Source: Alphaproteobacteria bacterium (lineage in GTDB: Bacteria; Pseudomonadota; Alphaproteobacteria; Caulobacterales; Maricaulaceae). From it: a DNA stretch of 64,000 nucleotides. The DNA is taken from the NCBI GenBank assembly GCA_024742735.1, contig JANSXV010000003.1:186001-250000 (forward strand), in the 5' to 3' direction. Positions 22,544-31,637 of this stretch are shown here, piece after piece. The notes below the pieces were generated by a model that saw nothing but the letters and a program-made list of their open reading frames with translations, was not told the DNA's origin and made no database searches. Position 1 is the first letter of the stretch. The number at the start of each line of letters is the position of its first letter. Position numbers and translations under genes: made by a program.

Positions 22544-25500
22544 TCAAGCGCCGCCGTTCGCCCGGGCTCTGGCCAGCACCCCATCCAGACGGTCTTCCGG
22601 CAATTCCATCAGGCGCGGCGCATCGGTCCACAACAGGGCGCAACGCACCGGCTTGCCGGGGTGAATCGCCTTCAATAGAGCGCGATAGGCGGCCATCTGC
22701 GCATAATAGACGGGGCTGACATCTTCACTGCGTTCGGGTGGAGGCCGGTTGGTCTTGAAGTCGATGATCAGGATTTCTTGATCCGTGATCACGAGCCTGT
22801 CGATCTGGCCGTTCACGATCATTCCCTCGGGCAGGCCCGGCGCCCGGCCGGATACCGACACCTCCGCGCGCGAGCCCGGCCCGAAGATCGCGGAGAACTG
22901 CGGATCGGACAGGACGCGCAGCGTCTCCTCCACGATTTCCGCCTTCTGGGCCTCGCTCAGATCGAGCTGGGCGGCCAGGTAGCGTTCCGCGCTGCCCCGG
23001 CGCCGCTCCTGCGGCAGATCGGGGAGGGTTTGCAGCAGCTTGTGGATGATGGAGCCGCGCCGGAACCGGTCCGGCCCGGACTCCGCGAGCGGCGACAGGG
23101 GCGCAGGCTCGAACCCGGACTCCTCCTCGCCCAGCAGTTTCGACGGCGCCGCCGCACGCGGCGCGCACGGCTCCGGCGCCGGCGGCGTCAACGCCCAACC
23201 CGGCAAAGCTGCAGCCGGCGCAGCGCGCGCCTCGTCCGGCCCCAGCCGCTCAGGGTCCGGTCCGAAGCGGCGGCCCGGCGGCGCGTCCCAGCCATTCTCC
23301 TCGGCCTGGGCGTCGAGCGCGGTGCGAATCTCCCGCCAGCCCTCTCCGGTGAAGGTTCGGTCGGCGCGGTCGTACCAGCAGCCGGCGTCGATCTTTCCGC
23401 CATTGCCGTGGGTGTGCCCGCAGATCACCAGCCGGTCCCGCGCGCGGGTCATGGCCACATAGAGCAGGCGCTGATACTCGCCCTCAGCCGCCAGGTCGGC
23501 TTTCGATTTCAGAGACTGGGCGAGGTCTGACAGCTTCTTGGTGTCCGGGTTCCAGATAAGACCCGCCGCCGGATGCGCGAACAGGCCGCCGGAGCGGTCG
23601 CGCGCGGTCTGGGTCGTGTCGGGCAGGAAGACGATGGGCGCCTCCAGCCCCTTGGCGCCGTGGACCGTCATGACCCGCACCTCGTTGCGGCCGGCCTCCA
23701 TCTCACGCTTCACATCAGCGGAATCAGCTTCGACCGCCTGCGCGAACCGGGCGAGCGAAGGCGCGCCCTCGCGCTCATGGGCGAGCGCACGGGAGAGAAA
23801 TTCCTCCGCCGGATCGCGGGCTTCTTCGCCCAGGCGGGCATACAGCCGCTTCAGCCGGTTTTCCCCGGTGCTGGAGGCTTCACCCAGAAAGCGGGCGAAA
23901 AACCCGTAGGGCGGCTCGGTCTCCACCCGCGCGCGGGCCCGCTCCAACGCCTCGCGCGCCTCGGCGAACCGCGGATCGTCGAAATGGCGCAACTTCTCCC
24001 AAAGCCTGCGGCCCGGGCGCTGCGACAGAGCAAACAGCGCGTCATCGTCGATCACGGGCGCGCCGGATCCGGCCTGTTGGAAGAACGGGCTTTTCAGGAT
24101 CTCGGCCAGCGACAGATCGTCTTCGGGCAGCAACGCCCATTTCGCCAACGACAGCAGATCCTCGACCACCAGCTGGTCAGGCAGGGTCATGCGGTCGGCG
24201 CCCGCCACGGCGACGCGCTTCAGCTTCAGGCGCCGGATGATCTCCTCAAACAGCCCGCCGCGCTTTCGCACCAGCACCAGGATGTCGCCGGGCCGCGCCG
24301 CACGCTTGCGCCAGGGCTTGCCCTCCTCCCAGACGCCGTCGCCATCTTTGATGATGCGCGCAATCTCGCTGGTGACGGCTTCAGCAAGCTGGTTGCGCGC
24401 AGAGTCCTTGCGCGGGGCGTCGACCGGATCGAACTCCAGCACATCCGCTTCAGGCTTTTCCGGCTTGGGCACCGCCGGCCAGATCTCGACACAGCCCGGC
24501 GCATGCGCCCGCGCCGCCTTGTGGCCGTCATAGCGGTGGAAGGGCAGCGCATCGCGGGCCTCGGCGGTCTCGGGATCGGCCATGAGGAACTTGGTCTCAA
24601 GCTCGCTGGGGCCGTCTTCGAAACCTGCCTGGGGGTGCAGGGCCGCCGCTTCCGCCGTGAAGGCCGCGTCCACCGCGCTCAGCACCTCGGCGGCCGAGCG
24701 GAAGGACACGTCGAGCCCGGGGGAATCAAAACGCAGATCCGCGCCGACGGCGTCATGCTCAAGCTTCTCGCGCTGGCGCAGGAACTCGGCCGGGTCGGCG
24801 TTCTGGAAGGAATAGATCGACTGCTTCTCATCACCCACGCAGAAGACCGAGCGGGCCAGCCCGTCGGCGACCGCATCGCGCGCGCCTTCGCCGGCGAAGA
24901 ATTCCTCGGTCAGGGCGTTGATCACCGCCCACTGCTCCGGCGCGGTGTCCTGGGCCTCGTCGACCAGCACGTGATCAAGGCCCTGATCGAGCTTGTAGCG
25001 GGTCCACTCCCGGCTGTCGGCGGCGGTCAGGAGCCCGGCGGCCCGGTCCACCAGGTCGGAGAAATCCACCTTGCGGCGGCGCGCCAGCCGCGCCTCGTAG
25101 TCGGTCAGCAGGCGTGAGGCGAGAAGGATCCCGGCGCGCGTGGCCTGATTGGCCTTCCCGGCGGCCACGAGCGGCAGGACTTCGCTGTCCATGCGGTGGC
25201 GTTCAGAGCCCTCCTCACCGAACAGCGTCACAAGGATGCGGTAGGTCTCCCCGGTCTTCTTGGTGAAAATCGAGCCCGGCTTTTTCAGCGTACCGGTGCC
25301 GGTGAGCCAGAACTCGATATAGGCCTTCGCCGCTTCCGCCGCGTCGCGCTCGCCCGCCTCCAGCACGGCGTGCAGGGCCGCCGCGCTGTTCGCGTCCGTC
25401 TTCGCCGCCCCGGCCTGCAATCCGGACAGAGCGGCGTCGAGATCGCTCATCTCGGTTTCCATCCAGGCGATGTCGTAGGCCGCGTCTTCATCGATCTCCG

Positions 25501-26206
25501 GATCAACGCCCAGCGCCAGGCTCGCCCGGTCCGCCAGCGCTTCGGCCGATCCCGCATCGGCGAGCGCGCGCGCAAAGGCGTGGCGGCGGTTCAGAACAAA
25601 GCCGGCGAGATCGGACACGCCGTCCGGTCCGGCCTGGGCCAGCACCGTGGCGATCGCATCGGCCAGCGCCCCGCCCGGCTCGCGGTGAGCGGCGCCGTAC
25701 AGCGCATCGAGGCATTCAGCGCGCACTGCAGCCGCGTGGGCGTCGTCCTGAACCTCAAAGCCCGGCGGCAGGCCGGCCTCCAGCGGAAAGCGCCGCAACA
25801 GGCTTTCACAGAAGGCGTGAAGCGTCTGGATTTTCAGCCCGCCGGGCGTCTCCAGCGCCCGGGCGAACAGGCGGCGCGCCATGGCGAGATCGCCCGCTCC
25901 AGCCCCGCCGGTCAGCGTGTTCAGCTCGTCGCGCAACGCCTCGTCCGGCAGGGTCGACCAGTCGCCGAGCTTCCTGAAGAGGCGCGCCTGCATCTCCCCG
26001 GCGGCGGCCTTGGTGAAGGTCACGCACAAGATGCGGTCCGGCCGCGCCCCGGCCAGCAGCAGCCGCGCCACACGATCCACCAGCACCCGGGTCTTGCCCG
26101 ATCCGGCATTGGCTTCGACAAAGACGCACGTTCCCGGATCGGCCGCCGCGCTCTGGGCCTTGGTGGCGCGTTCCACGATGGCGGGATCAAAGCCGGCCTC
26201 GCTCAT
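22544..26206 (-). CDS. addA: AddA: helicase-nuclease subunit for double-strand break repair
   Basis: A 1220-residue UvrD/Rep-type helicase with a C-terminal nuclease, the alphaproteobacterial AddA type. Walker A is ANAGSGKT at 32-39. Later helicase motifs include VDEAQDT (Walker B), GDEKQSIYSFQNADP, VMTVHGAKGLEAPIV and LLYVAMTRARDRL. The nuclease motif is in LIIDFKTNRPP near the C-terminus (PD-(D/E)xK type). With AddB it resects double-strand ends and loads RecA. It starts with ATG overlapping the addB stop by four bases, indicating coupled translation. Confidence 0.97.
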   Translation of the reverse strand: MSEAGFDPAIVERATKAQSAAADPGTCVFVEANAGSGKTRVLVDRVARLLLAGARPDRILCVTFTKAAAGEMQARLFRKLGDWSTLPDEALRDELNTLTGGAGAGDLAMARRLFARALETPGGLKIQTLHAFCESLLRRFPLEAGLPPGFEVQDDAHAAAVRAECLDALYGAAHREPGGALADAIATVLAQAGPDGVSDLAGFVLNRRHAFARALADAGSAEALADRASLALGVDPEIDEDAAYDIAWMETEMSDLDAALSGLQAGAAKTDANSAAALHAVLEAGERDAAEAAKAYIEFWLTGTGTLKKPGSIFTKKTGETYRILVTLFGEEGSERHRMDSEVLPLVAAGKANQATRAGILLASRLLTDYEARLARRRKVDFSDLVDRAAGLLTAADSREWTRYKLDQGLDHVLVDEAQDTAPEQWAVINALTEEFFAGEGARDAVADGLARSVFCVGDEKQSIYSFQNADPAEFLRQREKLEHDAVGADLRFDSPGLDVSFRSAAEVLSAVDAAFTAEAAALHPQAGFEDGPSELETKFLMADPETAEARDALPFHRYDGHKAARAHAPGCVEIWPAVPKPEKPEADVLEFDPVDAPRKDSARNQLAEAVTSEIARIIKDGDGVWEEGKPWRKRAARPGDILVLVRKRGGLFEEIIRRLKLKRVAVAGADRMTLPDQLVVEDLLSLAKWALLPEDDLSLAEILKSPFFQQAGSGAPVIDDDALFALSQRPGRRLWEKLRHFDDPRFAEAREALERARARVETEPPYGFFARFLGEASSTGENRLKRLYARLGEEARDPAEEFLSRALAHEREGAPSLARFAQAVEADSADVKREMEAGRNEVRVMTVHGAKGLEAPIVFLPDTTQTARDRSGGLFAHPAAGLIWNPDTKKLSDLAQSLKSKADLAAEGEYQRLLYVAMTRARDRLVICGHTHGNGGKIDAGCWYDRADRTFTGEGWREIRTALDAQAEENGWDAPPGRRFGPDPERLGPDEARAAPAAALPGWALTPPAPEPCAPRAAAPSKLLGEEESGFEPAPLSPLAESGPDRFRRGSIIHKLLQTLPDLPQERRRGSAERYLAAQLDLSEAQKAEIVEETLRVLSDPQFSAIFGPGSRAEVSVSGRAPGLPEGMIVNGQIDRLVITDQEILIIDFKTNRPPPERSEDVSPVYYAQMAAYRALLKAIHPGKPVRCALLWTDAPRLMELPEDRLDGVLARARANGGA

Positions 26207-29200
26207 GACTCCCCTCCCCCCGCGTCATCGCCAGGCGCGCTCGCCCATTCCTTGCGCCGGGCGAGATGGTCGAAGTCACCATACCGATTGACGAATTTCG
26301 CGCGCGGCTGGCTGCGATAGACGAAGGCCTCATCGTCGAACCAGCCGATGAGCTTTTTCAGATCCTCCAGCGCGTCCTCGGCCAGATCGACGGCCTCTTC
26401 GGTACCGGGCGCCTTGACCAGATGCGTTTCCTTGCCCGGCTCTTTCCCGCCGTTCAGCCGCAGATAGATCATGTCGCCCGGCTCGTGGCTGGGACAGTCG
26501 GGGAAGCCCCCGCGCGCAGCCATGGCGGCCTCCAGCGGCAATTGCGGCGCGAAGCCGGCCTTGACCTCGGGCCCGCTCGGCGGCGCGCCGGTCTTGTAGT
26601 CGATGATGTCCAGCGCGCCGTCCGGGCGAAGATCGATCCGGTCGGCTTTGGCGGTCAGGGTGAACGGACCGAAGGGCGCGTCGATGGTGAGCTCGCCCCG
26701 CTTTTCAGTCAGCACCGTCTTGAAGCGCGCATCGGGGTCGCGGCGGCGCTCGGCCTCCCAGTCCACAAGAAAGCCAGCCGCGCGCGCGAACCGGGGCAGC
26801 TCCAGACCCAGCCGGTCTTCGGGAAAGCCGGCGTCCAGCAACGCATCGCGTCCAAGGCCGACCAGGCGCTCAAGCGCGTCTCGCGGCAGGCCGGCCGCAT
26901 CGGGCAGGCTGTCCACCCAGACCTCGATGGCCTTGTGGTAGGCGTTGCCGCGCTCCATAGGGCCCGGCTCACCGTCGGGCGGATCCAGCACTTTCAGGCC
27001 CAGAATCTTCTCCGCGAAGATCGAATAGGGATCGCGGATCAGGGTTTCGATGCGCGTCACGGACAGCGTGCGGGGGCGTGCGTCGACCGGCGGCCTCGGC
27101 ATGGGCTCGGCGATGGACGAGACGGCCTCGCCCGGCTCGTCCAGGGCGGCGGCGAGCGCCGGGTAATTCGTCGCCGGAGCCAGGGCCGCCGCGCTCTCCG
27201 CCTCGCCCAGGGCGCCGCGCGCCAGCGTCTGCAGCCGCCACAGCCAGCGCGAGGCGACGGTGGGCGCACCGTCCTGCTTGCGCGCTCGCGTCAGGATGAC
27301 GTCCGGACTGCAGGCGAGCTGAGCAAAGTCGTGGGCGGCGAGGCCGAAGCGCCGCTCGGGGGCCTCCAGCCCGGCGGCGAGGCGCATGCCCCGGCTGAGG
27401 AAGGGATCTGCCCGGCCACCCGCCGGCCAGACGCCTTCATTGAGCCCGGCGAGAATCACCCGGTCGGCGCTGACCAGGCGCGCTTCCAGCGGCCCCAGAA
27501 TCTGCAGGCGCGGATGGGCGCCGTAGCGCGGCCGGACCATGCGCGAGCGGGCCATCTCAAGAAGGGCCGCGGTGAAATCAGACAGGCTCAGTTCCGGCAG
27601 GGCCTCGGCTTCGCGCAGGAAATCGCCGATCAGCTCCGCGGCCGCTTCGCCAGCGTCGCCGCTCCACAGGCGGTCGGCGCCCGCCGCCTCGCCATCGCCG
27701 GCCAGCGCCTCTCCTGTACGCGCCAGCGCCTCGGCCCAGCTCTTCGCCGCAGCCGTCTCTCCAAGGTCGGTAAGCGGCTGGAAGGCGGCTGCGGTGCGCC
27801 GGATGATGTCGCCCCAGCGCGCCGCCGCGCGTTCATCCTTGCCTGCGCCCTCGGCCACGGCTTCATAAAGCGCGTCAAAGCTGGAACCGGGGCGACGCCC
27901 GCGCAGCGCCGCGCGCTCCATGGCGCCCAGCTCCGGCTTCAGCGTCGCGCGGAGTTCGCCCAGCGCGAACAGCGGCGAGGCGGCGAGCGCAATGAACCCC
28001 AGCGCCGAGCCGGGTTCACTGGCGGCCTCAAGGATGCGCATGAGGAAGGCGCCGGGCGGCGCATCGGACAGAGGCTCGCCGGCTGAATCGTCCAGCTGCA
28101 CGCCGAACCGGTCCATCTCCACCACGACCCGGCGCGCCAGCGCCCGGTCCGGCGTGACCAGCACGGCCCGCGCACCTGGCGTCTCTAGCGTTTCGCGCAG
28201 GGCCAGCGCAGCAGCGCGGGCTTCTTCGGCGGGCCCCGGCGCCTCGATCACCGACAGGCCTTCGAGCGCGGTGTCGAAGATATCGGCCCCCCGCCCCTCT
28301 TTGAGCGTCTCCACCCGCGACAGCCAGTCCGAGGTGGCTTCGGCCGGGCGCAGGGCCTCTGCGATCAGGCGGGCGCGGGCCGCCTGGCGGGCGCCCTCCT
28401 GTGCGCCCGGCCACCAGGCGACGGATGTGCGGTCGACGCCCAGCTGATCGATCAGGCCCTTCATGGCGCGCTGGGGGTGGGAATCATCAATGGCCGCCCA
28501 GCCGTCTTCGTCCATCTCCCGGTCAAAACCGGGCAGCACGACGCAGCCCTGAGGCAGACCTGCAACGACGCCCAGAAGCTCGGCGGCGGCGGGGATGGAG
28601 CCCGTCGACCCCGCCGCGATGACCGGGCCCTCCGGCGGGCTTTCCCGCCAGCGGTCCGCCAGCGCCCGCAAAAGCTTCGAGCGACGCCGCGCCGGGTCGG
28701 CCTTGCCCAGCTCGGCCAGGCGCGCCGGCCAGGCCTCCAGCACGATGTCCAGAAAGAGCGCCGCCTCCTCCATGTGAGCGGGCAGCGTCGCGCGCACCTC
28801 TTCTGACAGGGCGGACAGGTCATCCACTTCTTCGGTGGCGAGATCGTCGATCAGGCGGGCGAGATCGTCGGCGAGCGCCAACGCCCCGCCCGGCCCCATG
28901 GAGCGCCCCGCCGCGCCTTCACGCTGCAGGATCAGGCGCGCCAGCTCGAACCGGCGCCGGGCGGCAGACACCGCCTCTGGCGCGAGATCGGCGAGCTCGC
29001 CCGGTTCAAACGGCGGCTCGTCAGCGTCGACATCCCCGATGGGCCGGATCATCGGCAGGAGCGCCGCACCGGGCGCGCCTTCCAGCCGGGTGAAGGCTTC
29101 GCCCAGCGCCCGGCCCGCCCGGCGGGTCGGCAGGAGGACCGTCACGGCGGCCAGCGCATCGGGGTCCGGGAAGGCCTTCGCCAGGCCGCGCGCCAGGGCG

Positions 29201-29274
29201 TCCACGAACCCGGCTGCGGGCGGGATGGTGTAGAGCCGCGGCGCGGCGGGCTGGAACAGGTCGGTGGCGCTCAT
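26203..29274 (-). CDS. addB: AddB: nuclease subunit for double-strand break repair
   Basis: A 1023-residue protein of the alphaproteobacterial AddB type. The N-terminal half is helicase-like but lacks a canonical Walker A; it has LLPTRRAGRALGEAF near residues 47-61. The C-terminal nuclease shows DIIDYKTGAPP, the PD-(D/E)xK active site. I do not see the cysteine set that holds the Fe-S cluster in Firmicute AddB, in keeping with the alpha type. It works with AddA in end resection. It overlaps murU upstream and addA downstream by four bases each. Confidence 0.95.
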   Translation of the reverse strand: MSATDLFQPAAPRLYTIPPAAGFVDALARGLAKAFPDPDALAAVTVLLPTRRAGRALGEAFTRLEGAPGAALLPMIRPIGDVDADEPPFEPGELADLAPEAVSAARRRFELARLILQREGAAGRSMGPGGALALADDLARLIDDLATEEVDDLSALSEEVRATLPAHMEEAALFLDIVLEAWPARLAELGKADPARRRSKLLRALADRWRESPPEGPVIAAGSTGSIPAAAELLGVVAGLPQGCVVLPGFDREMDEDGWAAIDDSHPQRAMKGLIDQLGVDRTSVAWWPGAQEGARQAARARLIAEALRPAEATSDWLSRVETLKEGRGADIFDTALEGLSVIEAPGPAEEARAAALALRETLETPGARAVLVTPDRALARRVVVEMDRFGVQLDDSAGEPLSDAPPGAFLMRILEAASEPGSALGFIALAASPLFALGELRATLKPELGAMERAALRGRRPGSSFDALYEAVAEGAGKDERAAARWGDIIRRTAAAFQPLTDLGETAAAKSWAEALARTGEALAGDGEAAGADRLWSGDAGEAAAELIGDFLREAEALPELSLSDFTAALLEMARSRMVRPRYGAHPRLQILGPLEARLVSADRVILAGLNEGVWPAGGRADPFLSRGMRLAAGLEAPERRFGLAAHDFAQLACSPDVILTRARKQDGAPTVASRWLWRLQTLARGALGEAESAAALAPATNYPALAAALDEPGEAVSSIAEPMPRPPVDARPRTLSVTRIETLIRDPYSIFAEKILGLKVLDPPDGEPGPMERGNAYHKAIEVWVDSLPDAAGLPRDALERLVGLGRDALLDAGFPEDRLGLELPRFARAAGFLVDWEAERRRDPDARFKTVLTEKRGELTIDAPFGPFTLTAKADRIDLRPDGALDIIDYKTGAPPSGPEVKAGFAPQLPLEAAMAARGGFPDCPSHEPGDMIYLRLNGGKEPGKETHLVKAPGTEEAVDLAEDALEDLKKLIGWFDDEAFVYRSQPRAKFVNRYGDFDHLARRKEWASAPGDDAGGGES

Positions 29275-29984
29275 GGGGTGAGTGTCAGGCGATTCTCCGC
29301 CTCGTCTCGCGCGTCCGGATCACCCACATGCATCCAGAAGGCGTCCATGGGCGCGCCGAACACGCGGCCTTGGGCCAGCGCAGCATCCCACAGCCGGTTG
29401 GTGGAGAAGGGCTCGACTTTGACGCCTTGCAGCACGCGCGGATGCAGGACCTGGACCCCGGCATAGGCGAAGGGCGCATGATCGTGTTCGCCCCGGCGGG
29501 TCAGGCGTCCGTCCGCATCCAGGAAGAAATCCCCGGCGCCGGGGAAGCCGAGATTGCGGCCCATGGGCGAGAGCAGGAGGCGAAAGTCCATGGCCTCAGC
29601 GTCAAATCCCGCCGCCAGACGGTCAAGCTCGGGCGTTTCGCCGTCGATCCAGAGCGCGTCGATATTGGCCACGAAGATCGGATCGTCGCCCAGAAGCGGC
29701 GCGGCCTTGGCGAGGCCGCCGCCGGTCTCCAGCAATTCATCGCGCTCATCGGAGATGATGATGTGCGGCGCGGCGCGGCGGGCGAGGTGCTCCTCCAGCC
29801 GGTCGGCGAAATGATGGACATTGACCACGGCCCGCTCCACCCCGGCGCCGCCGAGCTTGTCCAGCGTCCAGTCAATGAGCGCGCGCCCGCCGACCTCCAC
29901 CAGCGCCTTGCACCGGTCATCGGTCAGCGGACGCATGCGCGTGCCCCGTCCGGCGGCCATGACCATGGCGGTGGTGATGCTCAC
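29271..29984 (-). CDS. murU: Sugar-1-phosphate nucleotidyltransferase, MurU-like
   Basis: A 237-residue nucleotidyltransferase. The N-terminal signature MAAGRGTRMRPLTDDRCKALVEVGG binds nucleotide, and FVANIDALW holds the metal-binding Asp. Its length and its pairing with an AmgK-type kinase immediately upstream are those of MurU, which makes UDP-MurNAc from MurNAc-1-phosphate in the cell-wall recycling route that bypasses de novo synthesis (and so fosfomycin). Other sugar phosphates are possible from sequence alone. It overlaps both neighbours by four bases. Confidence 0.85.
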   Translation of the reverse strand: MSITTAMVMAAGRGTRMRPLTDDRCKALVEVGGRALIDWTLDKLGGAGVERAVVNVHHFADRLEEHLARRAAPHIIISDERDELLETGGGLAKAAPLLGDDPIFVANIDALWIDGETPELDRLAAGFDAEAMDFRLLLSPMGRNLGFPGAGDFFLDADGRLTRRGEHDHAPFAYAGVQVLHPRVLQGVKVEPFSTNRLWDAALAQGRVFGAPMDAFWMHVGDPDARDEAENRLTLTP

Positions 29985-31087
29985 CGGTCGGCCTCCGCGA
30001 AGACATGGGGGCTGATCTCGCGCACGGCCGCGCGCACCGGCGCCAGGGCGGGGTGGCTGATATCGCGCACGAAATGGGCAGCGACCCGGGGCAGGAGATC
30101 GAGATATTTCGGCTTGCCGTCCCGGCGGGCGAGCCGCACGAAGATGCCCAGGATCTTGGCGTTGCGCTGGGCGGCGAGCACGGCGGCCGCCGCGTCGAAC
30201 GCCTCGCGATCAGCCAGGCCGGCCCGCTCGAAAAAGCGCCGGGTCAAAGGTTCGGCGAGATCGCGCGGCACATCGCGGCGCGCATCCTCGATGAGGGAGA
30301 TCAGGTCATAGGCCGGATGTCCGAACAGGGCGTCCTGGAAGTCCAGAAGCCCGACGCTGGCTTCGGCGGTCCGGTCCGGCAGCCAGATCAGGTTCTCCGC
30401 ATGGTAATCGCGCAGCACCAGCCCGGGCGCATGGGCGTTCAGCACGCCGAAGACCTCGCCCCAGGCCGCGTCCCAGTCGGATCGCGCGGCGTCCGAGGGC
30501 GCTTCGCCGCGCTCGGGCGCATACCAGTCGAGGAAGAGATGGGTCTCGGCCAGCAAGGCCGTGTCGTCATAGTCCTGGATACGCCAGGACTTGCCGAAGG
30601 CGCGCGGCTCGGCCTCAAAGCTTGAGCGGTAGATCGCCGCCAGCGCATCAATGGCGGCGGCGTAGAGCGTGCCTTCATGGGCGCGGGCCGGGATTACGCG
30701 GGCGAACAGGTCATCGCCCAGGTCTTCCAGCAGCAGAAAGCCCGCGTCGAGATCAGCCTCCAGAATACGCGGCGCGGAGAAGCCGCGCGCGCTCAGCGCT
30801 CCGGCGATGGAGGCGAAGGCGGCCGTATCCGGTCCGGCCAGACGCGCCAGCGCGTTATAGCCGAGCCTCGCGCGGGTCCGAGGATCCGCATCAGGCGGAC
30901 AGGCCGGGGCTTCGGCGCCGCCGGGCGCGTCCATGAGGATCGCTTTGCGCGCCCCGTCCGAGAGCCGGAAATAGGAGCGCGTGGAGGCGTCGCCTGGAAA
31001 CGCCTCGACACGCGCCGCGCCCCAGCCCGCCGCGTTCAGGAATTCTGTGCGCGCAGCCGCGCGCGCGTCAGCCGGCGAGTCGGTCAA
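29981..31087 (-). CDS. amgK: Aminoglycoside-phosphotransferase-fold kinase, AmgK-like
   Basis: A 368-residue kinase of the APH fold. The catalytic loop is in VLRDYHAENLIWLPD (Asp and Asn of the HxDxxxxN-like motif, here RDYHAEN), and the metal-binding Asp is in VGLLDFQDALFGHPAYDL. The N-terminal region AFPGDASTRSYFRL is typical of AmgK/MurK sugar kinases. It is likely to phosphorylate MurNAc (and GlcNAc) at the anomeric position, feeding MurU. It overlaps tsaE upstream by 20 bases and murU downstream by four. Confidence 0.85.
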   Translation of the reverse strand: MTDSPADARAAARTEFLNAAGWGAARVEAFPGDASTRSYFRLSDGARKAILMDAPGGAEAPACPPDADPRTRARLGYNALARLAGPDTAAFASIAGALSARGFSAPRILEADLDAGFLLLEDLGDDLFARVIPARAHEGTLYAAAIDALAAIYRSSFEAEPRAFGKSWRIQDYDDTALLAETHLFLDWYAPERGEAPSDAARSDWDAAWGEVFGVLNAHAPGLVLRDYHAENLIWLPDRTAEASVGLLDFQDALFGHPAYDLISLIEDARRDVPRDLAEPLTRRFFERAGLADREAFDAAAAVLAAQRNAKILGIFVRLARRDGKPKYLDLLPRVAAHFVRDISHPALAPVRAAVREISPHVFAEADR

Positions 31088-31535
31088 GGCGGTCCTCCCA
31101 GGTCTCGAACCCCTCCAGCACAGCTATGCGAGGCTCGTCTGCGCCGCCCGTCAGGCGCACCTCAAGACGTGACGCCGGCCGCCAGTTCGGCGCGTGGCCC
31201 GGCCATTCCACCAGCGCCGCGCCGTCTTCAAGGATCTCATCAAGGCCCAGCTCATCCAGTTCGGCCTCGTCGTCCAGACGGTAAAGATCGGCATGGGCGA
31301 GCGGCCACCCAGCGTTTGCGTCATAGACCTGCACCAGCGTGTAGGTCGGGCTCGGCGCATCGGCTTCGCCGGTGAGCGCTTCAATCACGGCCCGCGCCAG
31401 CGTGGTCTTGCCCGCGCCCAGATCACCGAAAAGCAGCACCAGATCACCCGGCCCCAGCACGGCGGCGAGCCGCGCGCCCAGGCGCGCCGTGGCGGCTTCA
31501 TCAGTGAGGGTGAGCGTCAAGGCGGGCATGGGCAT
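31068..31535 (-). CDS. tsaE: TsaE, tRNA threonylcarbamoyladenosine biosynthesis ATPase
   Basis: A 155-residue P-loop protein with Walker A GDLGAGKTTLAR near residues 39-50, PSPTYTLVQVY as the family's conserved segment, and LYRLDDEAELDELG. Its length is normal for TsaE. It energises the TsaBD complex for t6A37 modification of ANN-decoding tRNAs. Two ATGs, at 31535 and 31529, are both possible starts. It is the first gene of a six-gene minus-strand run and faces the ferredoxin reductase gene divergently across about 100 bases. Confidence 0.95.
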   Translation of the reverse strand: MPMPALTLTLTDEAATARLGARLAAVLGPGDLVLLFGDLGAGKTTLARAVIEALTGEADAPSPTYTLVQVYDANAGWPLAHADLYRLDDEAELDELGLDEILEDGAALVEWPGHAPNWRPASRLEVRLTGGADEPRIAVLEGFETWEDRLDRLAG

Positions 31536-31637
31536 TAGCACTAAGGCCCCGCGAATAACCCGGCAAGGCGGCGCGGCGTGCTCTTCCACAAGCCTGGACG
31601 GCTTGACAGGATCGCGCCCGCGCGGCGTTCTGCAGCC

